Shown: positions 1 through 8,219 of the stretch, one piece after another
Position numbering within the stretch: the first letter of the stretch is position 1
Layout of the letters: every line of letters begins with the position of its first letter
Assembly (NCBI GenBank): GCA_036655895.1
Contig: JAVVPF010000013.1
Coordinates: 1-64,000 of the forward strand
Reading direction: 5' to 3'
DNA: 64,000 bases
Source of the DNA: Cloacibacillus sp.
GTDB lineage: Bacteria > Synergistota > Synergistia > Synergistales > Synergistaceae
Notes under the pieces: generated by a model
What the model saw: only the letters and a program-made list of their open reading frames with translations
Told to the model about the DNA's origin: nothing
Database searches by the model: none
Made by a program: the position numbers and the translations under genes

Positions 1-34
1 ATAGCATCATATCAATTACAGGGGGCGGTATCAT

Positions 35-1222
35 TTGAAGGACGCAAAGAGGGCATTTGAGACTGCACAAAAATATATAACGGACAATCGGGAAGAGATG
101 ATCGGCTTCTGCGATTATCTTGGGGAGCATCCGGAACTTTCATCTAAAGAATACGAAGCAAGCCGTCTTATGGCGGAAAAGCTGAAGACGGCGGGCTTTG
201 ACGTGGAATATCCTTTTGACGGGATCGAAACGGCCTTCATGGCAAAAAAAACCGCCTCCTGCGCGGGCGCCGAGAGGCCTGTCGTCGCAGTGATGGTGGA
301 ATATGACGCGCTGCCGGAGATAGGGCACGCCTGCGGGCATAACAACCACGGCACGATGGCCCTTTACGCCGGCATTGCGCTTGGCGAAGTCATTGAGGAA
401 CTTGGCGGCGAGGTGCGAGTCGTAGGAACTCCCGCCGAAGAGGACGACGGAGCGAAGGTGAAGATGGCGGACGACGGCGTATTTGACGACGTGGATTTCG
501 CCGTTATGATACACGCCTTCGGCGGTGAAAGCTTCGCCGATTACAGGTCGCTTGGGATAGACGGCTACACCGTCACGTTCAAGGGGCAGACCTCCCATTC
601 GGCCGCCTCTCCGTGGTGCGGCCGCAGCGCGCAAAACGGCATGATCCTCTTTATGGAGGCTTTGAACATGCTGCGTCTGCACATGCACGATTACTGCCGT
701 ATGCACGCCATAATCAAAGAGGTGAAGGGCGCGGTGAACATCATTCCAGACCTTGCCGTGTGCCAGGTCGAAACGCGCGCTCCCGAAAAACAGATGCTTG
801 CCGAACTGACGCAGGCGATGTTTGAATGCGCGCGCGGCGCGGCTATCGCCACGCGGACAGAGGTCTCCTATGCAAAATTCATGGGAAGCTTCGACGCGAT
901 GCTGCCAAACCTTACCGCGGAAAAGATGGCCGAAGAGACTATGGCGGAATACGGCGTAAGCTGCACGCACGGACATCTGCCGACAGGCTCCACCGACGTA
1001 GGCAACGTCTCCTACAGATGCCCCGCCATCCAGCCGGAGCTTGCCATCTGCGAGCAGAAGCTCGACCTGCACACTAGGGAATTCGCGGCGGCCGCGGTAA
1101 GCGGCGAAGGCCACGAAAATATGATAAAGGGCGCGCGCATCATAACCGACATGTGCATCAAGGTATTCGCGGACGACGCGCTGCGGGCGCGTATGAAGGC
1201 GGAATTTAAAGCTTCGATTTAG
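35..1222 (+). CDS. M20 family amidohydrolase/peptidase
   Basis: Metal-dependent amidohydrolase of the M20D (N-acyl amino acid / aminobenzoyl-glutamate hydrolase) group, 395 aa, full family length. The metal-binding segment GHACGHNNHG lies at residues 97-106 just after EYDALPE, and acidic ligands follow in PAEEDDGAK (133-141). A lid/dimerisation domain occupies roughly residues 175-290. It should cleave an amide bond of a small acylated amino acid or dipeptide in the cytoplasm; the substrate cannot be read from sequence. The start is TTG at 35, supported by GGGGGCGG ending 6 bases upstream. A terminator follows and the next gene is a YfcC-type carrier, a pairing often seen between a hydrolase and the importer of its substrate (inference). 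Confidence 0.85.
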   Translation: MKDAKRAFETAQKYITDNREEMIGFCDYLGEHPELSSKEYEASRLMAEKLKTAGFDVEYPFDGIETAFMAKKTASCAGAERPVVAVMVEYDALPEIGHACGHNNHGTMALYAGIALGEVIEELGGEVRVVGTPAEEDDGAKVKMADDGVFDDVDFAVMIHAFGGESFADYRSLGIDGYTVTFKGQTSHSAASPWCGRSAQNGMILFMEALNMLRLHMHDYCRMHAIIKEVKGAVNIIPDLAVCQVETRAPEKQMLAELTQAMFECARGAAIATRTEVSYAKFMGSFDAMLPNLTAEKMAEETMAEYGVSCTHGHLPTGSTDVGNVSYRCPAIQPELAICEQKLDLHTREFAAAAVSGEGHENMIKGARIITDMCIKVFADDALRARMKAEFKASI

Positions 1223-1230
1223 TCTGGGCC

Positions 1231-1262
1231 GCCCCGCTTTTAACGCGGGGCGACAGTTTTTG
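1231..1262 (+). terminator. Intrinsic terminator of the M20 gene
   Basis: Stem GCCCCGC / GCGGGGC (1231-1237 and 1245-1251) with a 7-base loop, followed after GACAG by a T run (1256-1262). It lies 9 bases beyond the M20 stop codon and would separate that gene from the yfcC-like gene. Confidence 0.75.
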
Positions 1263-1368
1263 ACGTATCGCGCTCTGTTCTTTGATGCAACTTTGACATT
1301 GGAATGTTATACCAGAAACGGCATATATCATCAGCGTTTTCAACACTACAACAAAAGGGGACCTAAAG

Positions 1369-2766
1369 ATGAGCGACAAAGAGAGCAAACGCATCAAGAT
1401 ACCGGATACTTACGTACTATTATTTTTGATTATAATCGTTGCGGCCGCCGCGTCGTGGTTTGTGCCAGCGGGCATATTCGAGCGCGTGAAGAACGCGGCC
1501 GGCACGATGACCATCGTGCCCGGCACCTACCATCACATAGCGCAGACGCCGGTGATGCCCTTCGACATTCTTGTCAACGTGGAAAAGGGACTTATCAACG
1601 CGGCAAGCACGGTGTTCTTCGTTTTTATTTCATACGCCGCGCTTATGGTCATCATCGCCTCGGGCGCAATCCACGCCGGCATTTCAAGAATGCTGCAAAT
1701 GACGAAGGACAAATACCGGATAATGATAATCCCTATCTTCGTATTTCTCTTCGCCTTCGCCGGCGGCACCTATGGAATGTTTGAAGAGGCGCTCAGCTTC
1801 ACGCCTATATTCGTAGCGCTGGCTATGGCGCTCGGCTATGACGCTATCACCGGCATGGCGATAGTCGCTATGGGCGTAGGGCTTGGCTACAGCGGATCGT
1901 TCACCAACCCGTTCAACGTAGGAATCGCCCAGCAGTTTGCAGAGCTTCCGCTCTTCTCCGGCATCGGCTACCGTTTCTTCTGCTGGTTTATAATGACCTC
2001 GATAAGCATCGGGATAATCATGCAGTACGCCGCCAAAGTCAAGGCGAACCCGAAGGCGAGCGTCGTCTACGGCATACCCTGCGGCGATTTCAGCCTTGAT
2101 GAGTCCGACCTCTCGAACCTCAAGATGACGGGCCGCCACAAGCTGATACTGCTGACCGGACTTGCCACAATAGTCCTTATGGTGCTTGCCGTCCTCAACT
2201 GGGGCTGGTATCTTGACGAACTTGCCGGACTGCTGCTTGGAATGGGCATCCTCTGCGGCTTTATCGCGGGATGGGGGCCTGACAAGATAGCAAAGACAAT
2301 GGCGGCCGGATTCAAAGATATCGCCTACGGCGCGCTTATGATAGGTATCGCCCGCGGCATACTGGTGACGCTGCAGGCCGGCGGGATCGTCGACACTCTT
2401 ATAAACGCGATGTTCATTCCTCTTTCGATGCTGCCTAAGTGGCTCGCAGGCGTAGGAATGCTCATCGTACAGACGCTGATCAACTTCTTCATCCCGTCAG
2501 GCTCGGGACAGGCGGCTACGACGATGCCGATAATGGGCCCGCTTGCCGACCTCCTTGGCATATCGCGCCAGGTGGCGGTGCTCGCCTTCCAGTTCGGCGA
2601 CGGCTTCTCAAATATTCTGTGGCCTACGGCCTTTGCCGCGGTCTTCTGCGGGATAGCGAACATTCCGTACGCCAAATGGCTGAAGTGGCTCATCCCCCGT
2701 TTCTGCATCGTATTCCTCGTGCAGGCGTCGCTCATAGTGCTTGCGATATTTATAGGCTACAAATAA
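1369..2766 (+). CDS. YfcC/DcuC-type membrane carrier
   Basis: Polytopic inner-membrane carrier of the YfcC family (C4-dicarboxylate anaerobic carrier superfamily, which includes basic amino acid exchangers), 465 aa, the usual family length. There are about 11-12 hydrophobic segments; the first begins at residue ~16 (YVLLFLIIIVAAAASWFVP). Conserved-looking loops include GTYGMFEEALSF (~131-142) and NFFIPSGSGQAATTMP (~373-388), the re-entrant-type motif common in this superfamily. The ATG at 1369 has AAAGGGG 8-15 bases upstream. It follows an M20 amidohydrolase on the same strand, so a role in uptake or exchange of an amino acid, dicarboxylate or peptide-like substrate is likely. The true substrate is not known. 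It has its own downstream terminator. Confidence 0.8.
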   Translation: MSDKESKRIKIPDTYVLLFLIIIVAAAASWFVPAGIFERVKNAAGTMTIVPGTYHHIAQTPVMPFDILVNVEKGLINAASTVFFVFISYAALMVIIASGAIHAGISRMLQMTKDKYRIMIIPIFVFLFAFAGGTYGMFEEALSFTPIFVALAMALGYDAITGMAIVAMGVGLGYSGSFTNPFNVGIAQQFAELPLFSGIGYRFFCWFIMTSISIGIIMQYAAKVKANPKASVVYGIPCGDFSLDESDLSNLKMTGRHKLILLTGLATIVLMVLAVLNWGWYLDELAGLLLGMGILCGFIAGWGPDKIAKTMAAGFKDIAYGALMIGIARGILVTLQAGGIVDTLINAMFIPLSMLPKWLAGVGMLIVQTLINFFIPSGSGQAATTMPIMGPLADLLGISRQVAVLAFQFGDGFSNILWPTAFAAVFCGIANIPYAKWLKWLIPRFCIVFLVQASLIVLAIFIGYK

Positions 2767-2785
2767 CAATTTTTACCATTATAAA

Positions 2786-2821
2786 AAGCACAAGGCCGGC
2801 CAAATGGCCGGCCTTGTTTTG
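2786..2821. terminator. Bidirectional terminator between yfcC-like gene and livF
   Basis: Perfect 12-bp stem CAAGGCCGGCCA / TGGCCGGCCTTG (2791-2802, 2805-2816) with an AA loop, A-rich on the left and T-rich on the right. It can serve both convergent genes. Confidence 0.85.
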
Positions 2822-2830
2822 CGTTTCGGG

Positions 2831-3535
2831 TCATCCTCCGAGGTAGGCGCTTATCACTCTTGGGTCTGTCAGAAGTTCTGCGCCTTTGCCTTGCAGAGAT
2901 ATCTCTCCAACTTCGAGGACGTAGGCGTAGTCGGCTATTTTAAGCGCGGCGAAGGCGTTTTGCTCAACGAGCAGGACGGTCTTGCCTTCTGCGTTTATGT
3001 GGCGGATTATCTCAAATACCTCTTCCACCAGTATCGGGGCGAGTCCCATTGACGGTTCGTCGAGCATTATGAGCTGAGGGTCGCTCATCAGGGCGCGCCC
3101 GACCGCAAGCATCTGCTGTTCGCCGCCTGATAGCGTGCCGCCCTTCTGCCAGGAGCGCTCCTTCAGCCTCGGAAAGAGCGTGAAGGCGCGTTCTATCCCG
3201 GCCTCTTCTTCGTTTTTTGTTTTGCAGGAGTAGCCGCCTAGTTTTAAGTTCTCCAGCACCGTGAGGTGCGGGAATATCCTTCGGCCTTCGGGGCAGAGCG
3301 CGACGCCGTGTTCAAGGATATTTTCCGGTTTGAGGCCCAGCAGGTGTTTTTCGTCCCACGTGACTGAGCCGGACTTGTTTTGGACGAGGCCCGCTATCGC
3401 GCGCAGCGTGCTGCTTTTGCCGGCGCCGTTCGCTCCTATGAGCGTCACTATTTTGCCTTCCGGCACTTCAAGCGATATGCCGCGGACGGCGTGTATGCCT
3501 CCGTAGCTGACAGACAGATTTTCAACCTTCAGCAT
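2831..3535 (-). CDS. livF: Branched-chain amino acid ABC transporter ATP-binding protein LivF (operon 1)
   Basis: One of the two cytoplasmic ATPases that power the HAAT/LIV importer, 234 aa. Visible: Walker A GANGAGKS (~34-41), ABC signature LSGGEQQ, Walker B LIMLDEP, and a switch His region (LLVEQN) typical of LivF. The open frame extends upstream, but ATG at 3535 is chosen because the protein then begins MLKVENLSVSYGG like its homologues. The start codon overlaps the last bases of livG (livG TGA at 3529-3531). Last gene of a livK-H-M-G-F operon, ended by the strong hairpin at 2791-2816. Confidence 0.92.
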   Translation of the reverse strand: MLKVENLSVSYGGIHAVRGISLEVPEGKIVTLIGANGAGKSSTLRAIAGLVQNKSGSVTWDEKHLLGLKPENILEHGVALCPEGRRIFPHLTVLENLKLGGYSCKTKNEEEAGIERAFTLFPRLKERSWQKGGTLSGGEQQMLAVGRALMSDPQLIMLDEPSMGLAPILVEEVFEIIRHINAEGKTVLLVEQNAFAALKIADYAYVLEVGEISLQGKGAELLTDPRVISAYLGG

Positions 3536-4311
3536 TTTGCCGCAGCCTCCTTGCCAAGATAGGCCTCTATGACCTTCGGGTTCGAGCGGATGTCGGCCGG
3601 CGTCCCTTCGGCTATGAGAAGGCCGTAGTCTAGCACGCGTATCCATTCGGAGACGCCCATGACAACCTTCATGTCGTGCTCTATCATCAGTATCGTCACT
3701 TTGAACTGGTCGCGGATGCTGCGGATGAAGTCCATCAGTTCTCCGCTTTCCTGAGGGTTCATCCCCGCCGCCGGCTCGTCAAGCAGCAGCAGCTTGGGCT
3801 CCGTGGCGAGCGCGCGCGATATTTCAAGTCTGCGCTGCGCGCCGTAGGGCAGGCCTGTGGCTACTTCGTCCGCGAATTTTGCAAGGCCTACCGCATCAAG
3901 CAGGCACATCGAACGGTCGCGGATCTCGCGTTCTTCGCGGCGGAACGACGGAAGCTGGAGCGGCGCGCTCCACCACGGAGTTTTCTGGCGCACCCAGCAG
4001 GCGGTCATGACGTTTTGCAGCACGGTGCCGCCGGTGAAGAGCCTAATATTCTGGAAGGTGCGCGCGATGCCGGTTTTGCAGACGATGTGCGGTTCAAGCG
4101 GCGTGATGTCGCGCCCTTCAAAGAGGACGCGGCCTTCTGTGGGCTTGTAAAAGCCTGTGATTATGTTGAAGCAGGTAGTCTTTCCCGCGCCGTTTGGGCC
4201 TATGAGGCTCGTTATTGAGCCGCGCTCGACTTCGATGTCAAAGCCGCTGACGGCGGTGAGGCCGCCGAATTTTATCATTACGTTTTCGGTCTTTAAGATG
4301 GTATCAGCCAT
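3529..4311 (-). CDS. livG: Branched-chain amino acid ABC transporter ATP-binding protein LivG (operon 1)
   Basis: Second ATPase of LIV importer 1, 260 aa from ATG 4311. Walker A is GPNGAGKT, signature YGAQRRLEI (the LivG-type variant of LSGGQ), and Walker B LLLLDEPAAGMNP. The C-terminal EAYLG box is the LivG/LivF hallmark. Two starts are possible: GTG 4323 (SD-like AAAGGAAAG close by) and ATG 4311 (SD-like GGGTG ~10 bases away); ATG is preferred. The start overlaps the 3' end of livM (stop 4304-4306), which fits translational coupling. It pairs with LivF below the LivH/LivM channel. Confidence 0.9.
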   Translation of the reverse strand: MADTILKTENVMIKFGGLTAVSGFDIEVERGSITSLIGPNGAGKTTCFNIITGFYKPTEGRVLFEGRDITPLEPHIVCKTGIARTFQNIRLFTGGTVLQNVMTACWVRQKTPWWSAPLQLPSFRREEREIRDRSMCLLDAVGLAKFADEVATGLPYGAQRRLEISRALATEPKLLLLDEPAAGMNPQESGELMDFIRSIRDQFKVTILMIEHDMKVVMGVSEWIRVLDYGLLIAEGTPADIRSNPKVIEAYLGKEAAAKC

Positions 4312-5365
4312 TGGCCCGCTCACCCTTTCCTTTAAAGACGCGGCTCCAAAGCCGCGAAACGCTGTCCCAGCTAAACTCGTAGCCGCCTATGATGCCCTCT
4401 CGGCGATAGAGGATGATGAAGAGCAGCAGTATCGAGAAGATGAGCATCCTCATGCCGGGGATGCCGGGGAACACATACGAGCCGAAGGTGATGGAGTCTT
4501 CAACGAAGCGGAGCCATTCAAGCAGCACAGTGATGACAACCGTGCCCACAAGCGATCCGGTGATGGAGCCGAGGCCGCCCACTACTACGAACATCAGTAT
4601 GTTGAAGGTGAGCTGGAAGTTGAACATCTTCGGGTCTATCGTAGTTATGAGGCTGCCCATCAGCGAGCCGCCGACGCCGGCGAAGAAGGCGCCGATGACG
4701 AATGAGATGGTGCGCGTGCGGAAGGTGTTTATACCCATCGCCTTCGCCGCGACCTCGTCGTCGCGCACGGCGCGCAGCGTGTTGCCGAAGTTGCTGGAGA
4801 GCAGTTTTAATATCACATAACAGGTGACGACGCACCAGAAATAATTCCATCCGAGGTTTGCGTATCCGGGGATGCCTTTTAGCCCAAGCGCGCCGTTTGT
4901 GACGGGCGTCATGTTGGTGAGCAGCACGCGGATTATTTCGCCGAAGCCGAGCGTCGCTATGCCGAGATAGTCTCCGCCAAGACGGAGGCAGGGAAGCGCG
5001 ATGAAGAGGCCGACTACTGCGGCTACGAGGCCGCCGGCTACGACGGCTATGAAGAACGGCGCCTGCATTACGGAGAAGGGCCAAATAATGGGCTCAAGAA
5101 TGTACATCATCTCTTTCTGCGCGGCGGGCAGGATGAGTATAGCCGTGACGTAGGCTCCGATGGCCATGAATCCAGCGTGCGCCAGAGAGAAGAGGCCCGT
5201 GAATCCGTAGATGAGGTTGAGGCTGACCGCGAGTATCGCGTTTACGGCGATGAGGTTCAGCACCTGTATTTTGTATCCGTCAAGATTGCCCTGCGCCCAC
5301 CAGAGAAAGAGAGCGAGCGCCGCAAGACAGAGCGTGTTCAGAGCGATTTTCGTAGAATTTTTCAT
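4304..5365 (-). CDS. livM: Branched-chain amino acid ABC transporter permease LivM (operon 1)
   Basis: Inner-membrane permease of the LIV/HAAT family, 353 aa. Multiple hydrophobic segments start at residue ~8. Family-typical stretches are NLIYGFTGLFSLAHAGFMAIGAY (~50-72, given here in part), LGIATLGFGEIIR and the EAA-like region AVRDDEVAAKAMGIN. It forms a heterodimeric channel with LivH. The ATG is in a TAATG arrangement with livH (one-base overlap), so the two subunits are translationally coupled. The C-terminus is somewhat extended and basic (LWSRVFKGKGERANG). Confidence 0.92.
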   Translation of the reverse strand: MKNSTKIALNTLCLAALALFLWWAQGNLDGYKIQVLNLIAVNAILAVSLNLIYGFTGLFSLAHAGFMAIGAYVTAILILPAAQKEMMYILEPIIWPFSVMQAPFFIAVVAGGLVAAVVGLFIALPCLRLGGDYLGIATLGFGEIIRVLLTNMTPVTNGALGLKGIPGYANLGWNYFWCVVTCYVILKLLSSNFGNTLRAVRDDEVAAKAMGINTFRTRTISFVIGAFFAGVGGSLMGSLITTIDPKMFNFQLTFNILMFVVVGGLGSITGSLVGTVVITVLLEWLRFVEDSITFGSYVFPGIPGMRMLIFSILLLFIILYRREGIIGGYEFSWDSVSRLWSRVFKGKGERANG

Positions 5366-6258
5366 TATATTTTATCCTCCAGCTTCTCGCCCATGAGGCC
5401 GGTCGGTCTATAAAAGAGGATCAGTATGAGCAGCACGAAGGCGAAGGCGTCGCGGTAGCCGGAAAGCGCCGGGAAGACGGCGACCAGCATTATCTCCATG
5501 AAGCCGAGCAGAAGGCCGCCTATCATGGCTCCCTGTACGGAGCCTATGCCGCCGAGCACGGCCGCGATGAAGGCTTTGAGGCCGGGGAATATCCCCATGA
5601 ACGGATGTATCTGCGGATAGCGCAGCGCCCACATGATGCCGGCGCAGGCGGCAAGCGCGGAGCCGATGGCGAAGGTGAGTGCGATTATGCGGTCTACCTT
5701 GACGCCCATGAGACGCGTCGTTTCAATGTCGCGCGAGATGGCGCGCATCGCAAGGCCCGGCTTTGTGCGGTAGAGCATCCAGATGAGCGCGCCCACCAGC
5801 ATGAAGGATATGATGGGCACGAATATTGCAAGCGGCAGTATCCTGACGTTGCCTATCTGCATGACGCGCACTAGCGGCTCAAAGCGCGGCATGGGCTTCG
5901 GCACTCCTGTGAAGAGGACGAGGCAAAGATTTTCAATGAAGAACGAAACGCCTATCGCGGAGATGAGCGCGGAGATTCGCGGCGCGGAGCGCAGCGGGCG
6001 GTAGGCGACGCGGTCTATGAGCACGCCGAAAATCGCGGTGCCCGCTATCGAAAGGAGGACGGCGGGTATCCACGGAAGGTGCATCACCGTTATCGCAAGA
6101 AAGACAAAATAGGTGCTTATCATAAAAATGTCGCCGTGGGCGAAGTTAATGAGGCGCAAAATGCCGTAGACCATCGTATATCCGATGGCTATGAGGCCGT
6201 AGAGGCTGCCCAGCATGAGCGCGTTGAAGAAATGCTGGATCATCATATCAGAAGTCAT
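5365..6258 (-). CDS. livH: Branched-chain amino acid ABC transporter permease LivH (operon 1)
   Basis: Permease partner of LivM, 297 aa, about eight membrane segments. The family signature GSLYGLIAIGYTMVYGILRL followed by INFAHGD lies near residues 17-43, and LGGIGSVQGAMIGGLLLG is near 235. The C-terminus RPTGLMGEK is the usual LivH ending. It lies 63 bases downstream of livK, separated by a weak hairpin, so it is probably transcribed by read-through from the binding-protein gene. Confidence 0.92.
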   Translation of the reverse strand: MTSDMMIQHFFNALMLGSLYGLIAIGYTMVYGILRLINFAHGDIFMISTYFVFLAITVMHLPWIPAVLLSIAGTAIFGVLIDRVAYRPLRSAPRISALISAIGVSFFIENLCLVLFTGVPKPMPRFEPLVRVMQIGNVRILPLAIFVPIISFMLVGALIWMLYRTKPGLAMRAISRDIETTRLMGVKVDRIIALTFAIGSALAACAGIMWALRYPQIHPFMGIFPGLKAFIAAVLGGIGSVQGAMIGGLLLGFMEIMLVAVFPALSGYRDAFAFVLLILILFYRPTGLMGEKLEDKI

Positions 6259-6283
6259 AATTTTTCCCCTTTGTCGGCAGAAA

Positions 6284-6307
6284 TGAGGGGAGTTTTCACC
6301 CCCCTCA
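6284..6307 (-). terminator. Weak hairpin between livK and livH (operon 1)
   Basis: Arms TGAGGGGA-like (6284-6291) and CCCCCTCA (6300-6307), with one mismatch and no real T run on the minus strand. It lies between the livK stop and the livH start. More likely an mRNA-stabilising or partial attenuation hairpin than a full terminator. Confidence 0.35.
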
Positions 6308-6321
6308 ACGAATGGTTCGTC

Positions 6322-7452
6322 TTACTTAGGATTGACTATAGCGTGGAATACCTGTTTGCCTTTGATGATTTTGATGATGCCGATAGATTTTTCGGCGTCA
6401 TGTGATTTGTTGATAGTAGTCATGCCTGTGACTCCGGGCATATCCTTCGTGGCTGCGATCGCAGCCGCTATTTTCTCGGGAGCCGCGCTCTTCGCGCTCT
6501 TTATTGCGTTGTAGATGAGCATGTAGGCGTCATATCCGCAGGCTGTGAGTGCGTTGGGGTCTTTCGTGGGGTTTGCCTTTTTCCATTCGGCCGTGAATTT
6601 CTTCTGCACGGGGCTCATGAGCTTCGCGGGCATGTTGGGCGAGTAGGCGAATGTGGTGTAGCTGAAATTCTCAACGGAATCTCCGCCTATTTTCACGATC
6701 TCGGGGTTGTCCATCGCATCTCCGCCAAGGATGGCGAACTTAGCTCCAAGTTCTCTCGCCTGACGCATGATGATGGCGCCCTCCGCAAAGTTGGCGGGGA
6801 TGTAGAGAACGTCGGGGTTCTTGCTGATTATCTCTGTAAGCTGCGCGGTGAAGTCCTGGTCGCCCTTCTGATAGTTCATGACGGAGACGATTTTGCCGCC
6901 GAGCTTCGTGAAGCTCTTTTTGAAGAAGTTGCCAAGGCCTACGCTGTAGTCTTCGGTAACTTCGATGAGCATCGCCGCGTTCTTCGCCTTCAGTTCTTTA
7001 AAGGCGTAGTCCGCTGCGCCCGAGCCCTGGAAGGGGTCGATGAAGCAGACGCGGAAGACGTATTTCTTGCCCTGCGTTACGAGAGGGTTCGTGCAGGAGG
7101 TGCCTACCATAGGAACGTGGGCCTTCTCCGCCACTTCGCCGCCCGCCATAGCGAGCGATGAGCCGTAGGTGCCGATTATCGCGTTTACTTTGTCTTTTTC
7201 GACGAGGCGCTTCACAGCGTTCGCCGCTTCGACCTTGTCGCTTTTGTTGTCGACGACTACAAGTTCGATCTTCTTGCCGTCAACTGTGGGATTCAGTTTC
7301 TGAGCCAGCTTTACGCCGTCAAGTTCAAGCTGTCCGCCGATGGCGTTGCCTCCGGTGATAGGAAGATAGACGCCGACTTTGATAGTCTCCGCCGCCATAG
7401 CCATTCCAGCCATGACAAGAACCATTGAAAAAGCCATTACAAGTTTCTTCAT
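6322..7452 (-). CDS. livK: Periplasmic branched-chain amino acid binding protein LivK-type (operon 1)
   Basis: Extracytoplasmic amino acid receptor (periplasmic binding protein family, Leu/Ile/Val type), 376 aa. A signal peptide MKKLVMAFSMVLVMAGMAMA precedes AETIKVGVYLPITGG, the classic start of the mature domain. VNAIIGTYGS and FRVCFIDPFQGSGAADYAF are family hallmarks of the ligand-binding lobes. ATG 7452 is preferred over the in-frame ATG at 7464, because AAAGGAG abuts 7464 directly but is about 10 bases from 7452. First gene of the operon. The ligand (Leu/Ile/Val or another amino acid) cannot be fixed from sequence. Confidence 0.92.
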   Translation of the reverse strand: MKKLVMAFSMVLVMAGMAMAAETIKVGVYLPITGGNAIGGQLELDGVKLAQKLNPTVDGKKIELVVVDNKSDKVEAANAVKRLVEKDKVNAIIGTYGSSLAMAGGEVAEKAHVPMVGTSCTNPLVTQGKKYVFRVCFIDPFQGSGAADYAFKELKAKNAAMLIEVTEDYSVGLGNFFKKSFTKLGGKIVSVMNYQKGDQDFTAQLTEIISKNPDVLYIPANFAEGAIIMRQARELGAKFAILGGDAMDNPEIVKIGGDSVENFSYTTFAYSPNMPAKLMSPVQKKFTAEWKKANPTKDPNALTACGYDAYMLIYNAIKSAKSAAPEKIAAAIAATKDMPGVTGMTTINKSHDAEKSIGIIKIIKGKQVFHAIVNPK

Positions 7453-7497
7453 TCTCTCACACATCTCCTTTTACTTGGGTAAACGAAACATTAAGGC

Positions 7498-7503
7498 ATT
7501 ATA
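7498..7503 (-). promoter_or_regulatory. Possible -10 element for LIV operon 1
   Basis: Minus-strand GGGTATAATGCC contains a perfect TATAAT about 45 bases upstream of the livK start. No good -35 hexamer is visible 16-18 bases further up, so this is only a candidate. It would separate livK transcription from nrdG upstream. Confidence 0.35.
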
Positions 7504-7522
7504 CCCTATAACCGCTCATATA

Positions 7523-8215
7523 TCAGCCGCGAATTTTAACATTTTTAAAAATCTTACTTAAATCATCGGCGCTTGCGGCCCTTTCGTCTAAAAAGGCGGG
7601 GTCGAGGCAGCCGTTTGGCTTGAAGAGCTGTATCGACCAGTGCTCGTCGTCGCAAAGCTGCTCTTGTATCTTTTGAAGGTCGGAGAGGGTGTGGAGCGCC
7701 GGAACGTATGTGGTGCGAAACTCGTACGAGGGCGACTCCGCTTTTATTATCTCAACTGATTTTTTGAGGGCGTCGATGTCGACTTCAGTTCTCGTAAGCC
7801 GTTCGTAGGCGCGGACGTCAAACGGCGCCTTTACGTCCATCGCGACGTGTGAGAGCGCGCCCGCCGCTAGTAGCCTTTTTATCACCTGAGGCATGGAGCC
7901 GTTTGTGTCAAGCTTTACTGAAAGCGGCATTGCGCGCAGTTCGTCAATAAGGCGCCCGAGGCCGGGCCAGACGGCGGGTTCGCCGCCGCTTATTACTACG
8001 CCGTCCAGGAATTTAGCGCGTCTTTTGATGTCGGCGAGTATATATGATATCGAAAGCTCGTCCGCGCGAAAGAGCGCAAGCTCGCCGTTATGACACCACG
8101 GACAGCGGAAATTGCAGCCGAGAGTGAAGATGACCGCCGCGACATGGCCCTCCCAGTCTAAAAAAGAGGCGGGAAGATACCCTCCCGCCTTTATATCCAG
8201 ATCCAGTTCCGCCAT
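7523..8215 (-). CDS. nrdG: Anaerobic ribonucleotide reductase activating protein NrdG-type (radical SAM)
   Basis: Radical SAM activase that installs the glycyl radical on NrdD, 230 aa. The cluster-binding CxxxCxxC appears as CNFRCPWC at ~34-41, followed by VVISGGEP (~73-80), the SAM-contact motif. Length and the N-terminus (GGYLPASFLDWEGHVAAVIF) resemble the pyruvate-formate-lyase-activase-like NrdG2 group that accompanies single-chain NrdD. It starts 4 bases after the nrdD stop, so it is in the same transcript. It acts in the cytoplasm and needs anaerobic conditions. Confidence 0.9.
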   Translation of the reverse strand: MAELDLDIKAGGYLPASFLDWEGHVAAVIFTLGCNFRCPWCHNGELALFRADELSISYILADIKRRAKFLDGVVISGGEPAVWPGLGRLIDELRAMPLSVKLDTNGSMPQVIKRLLAAGALSHVAMDVKAPFDVRAYERLTRTEVDIDALKKSVEIIKAESPSYEFRTTYVPALHTLSDLQKIQEQLCDDEHWSIQLFKPNGCLDPAFLDERAASADDLSKIFKNVKIRG

Positions 8216-8219
8216 CCGG

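Noticed and set aside
140-1114. 324-codon minus-strand frame opposite the M20 gene
   Set aside because: Mirror frame of a clear M20 amidohydrolase; no family motif and Arg/His-rich composition typical of antisense GC-rich DNA.
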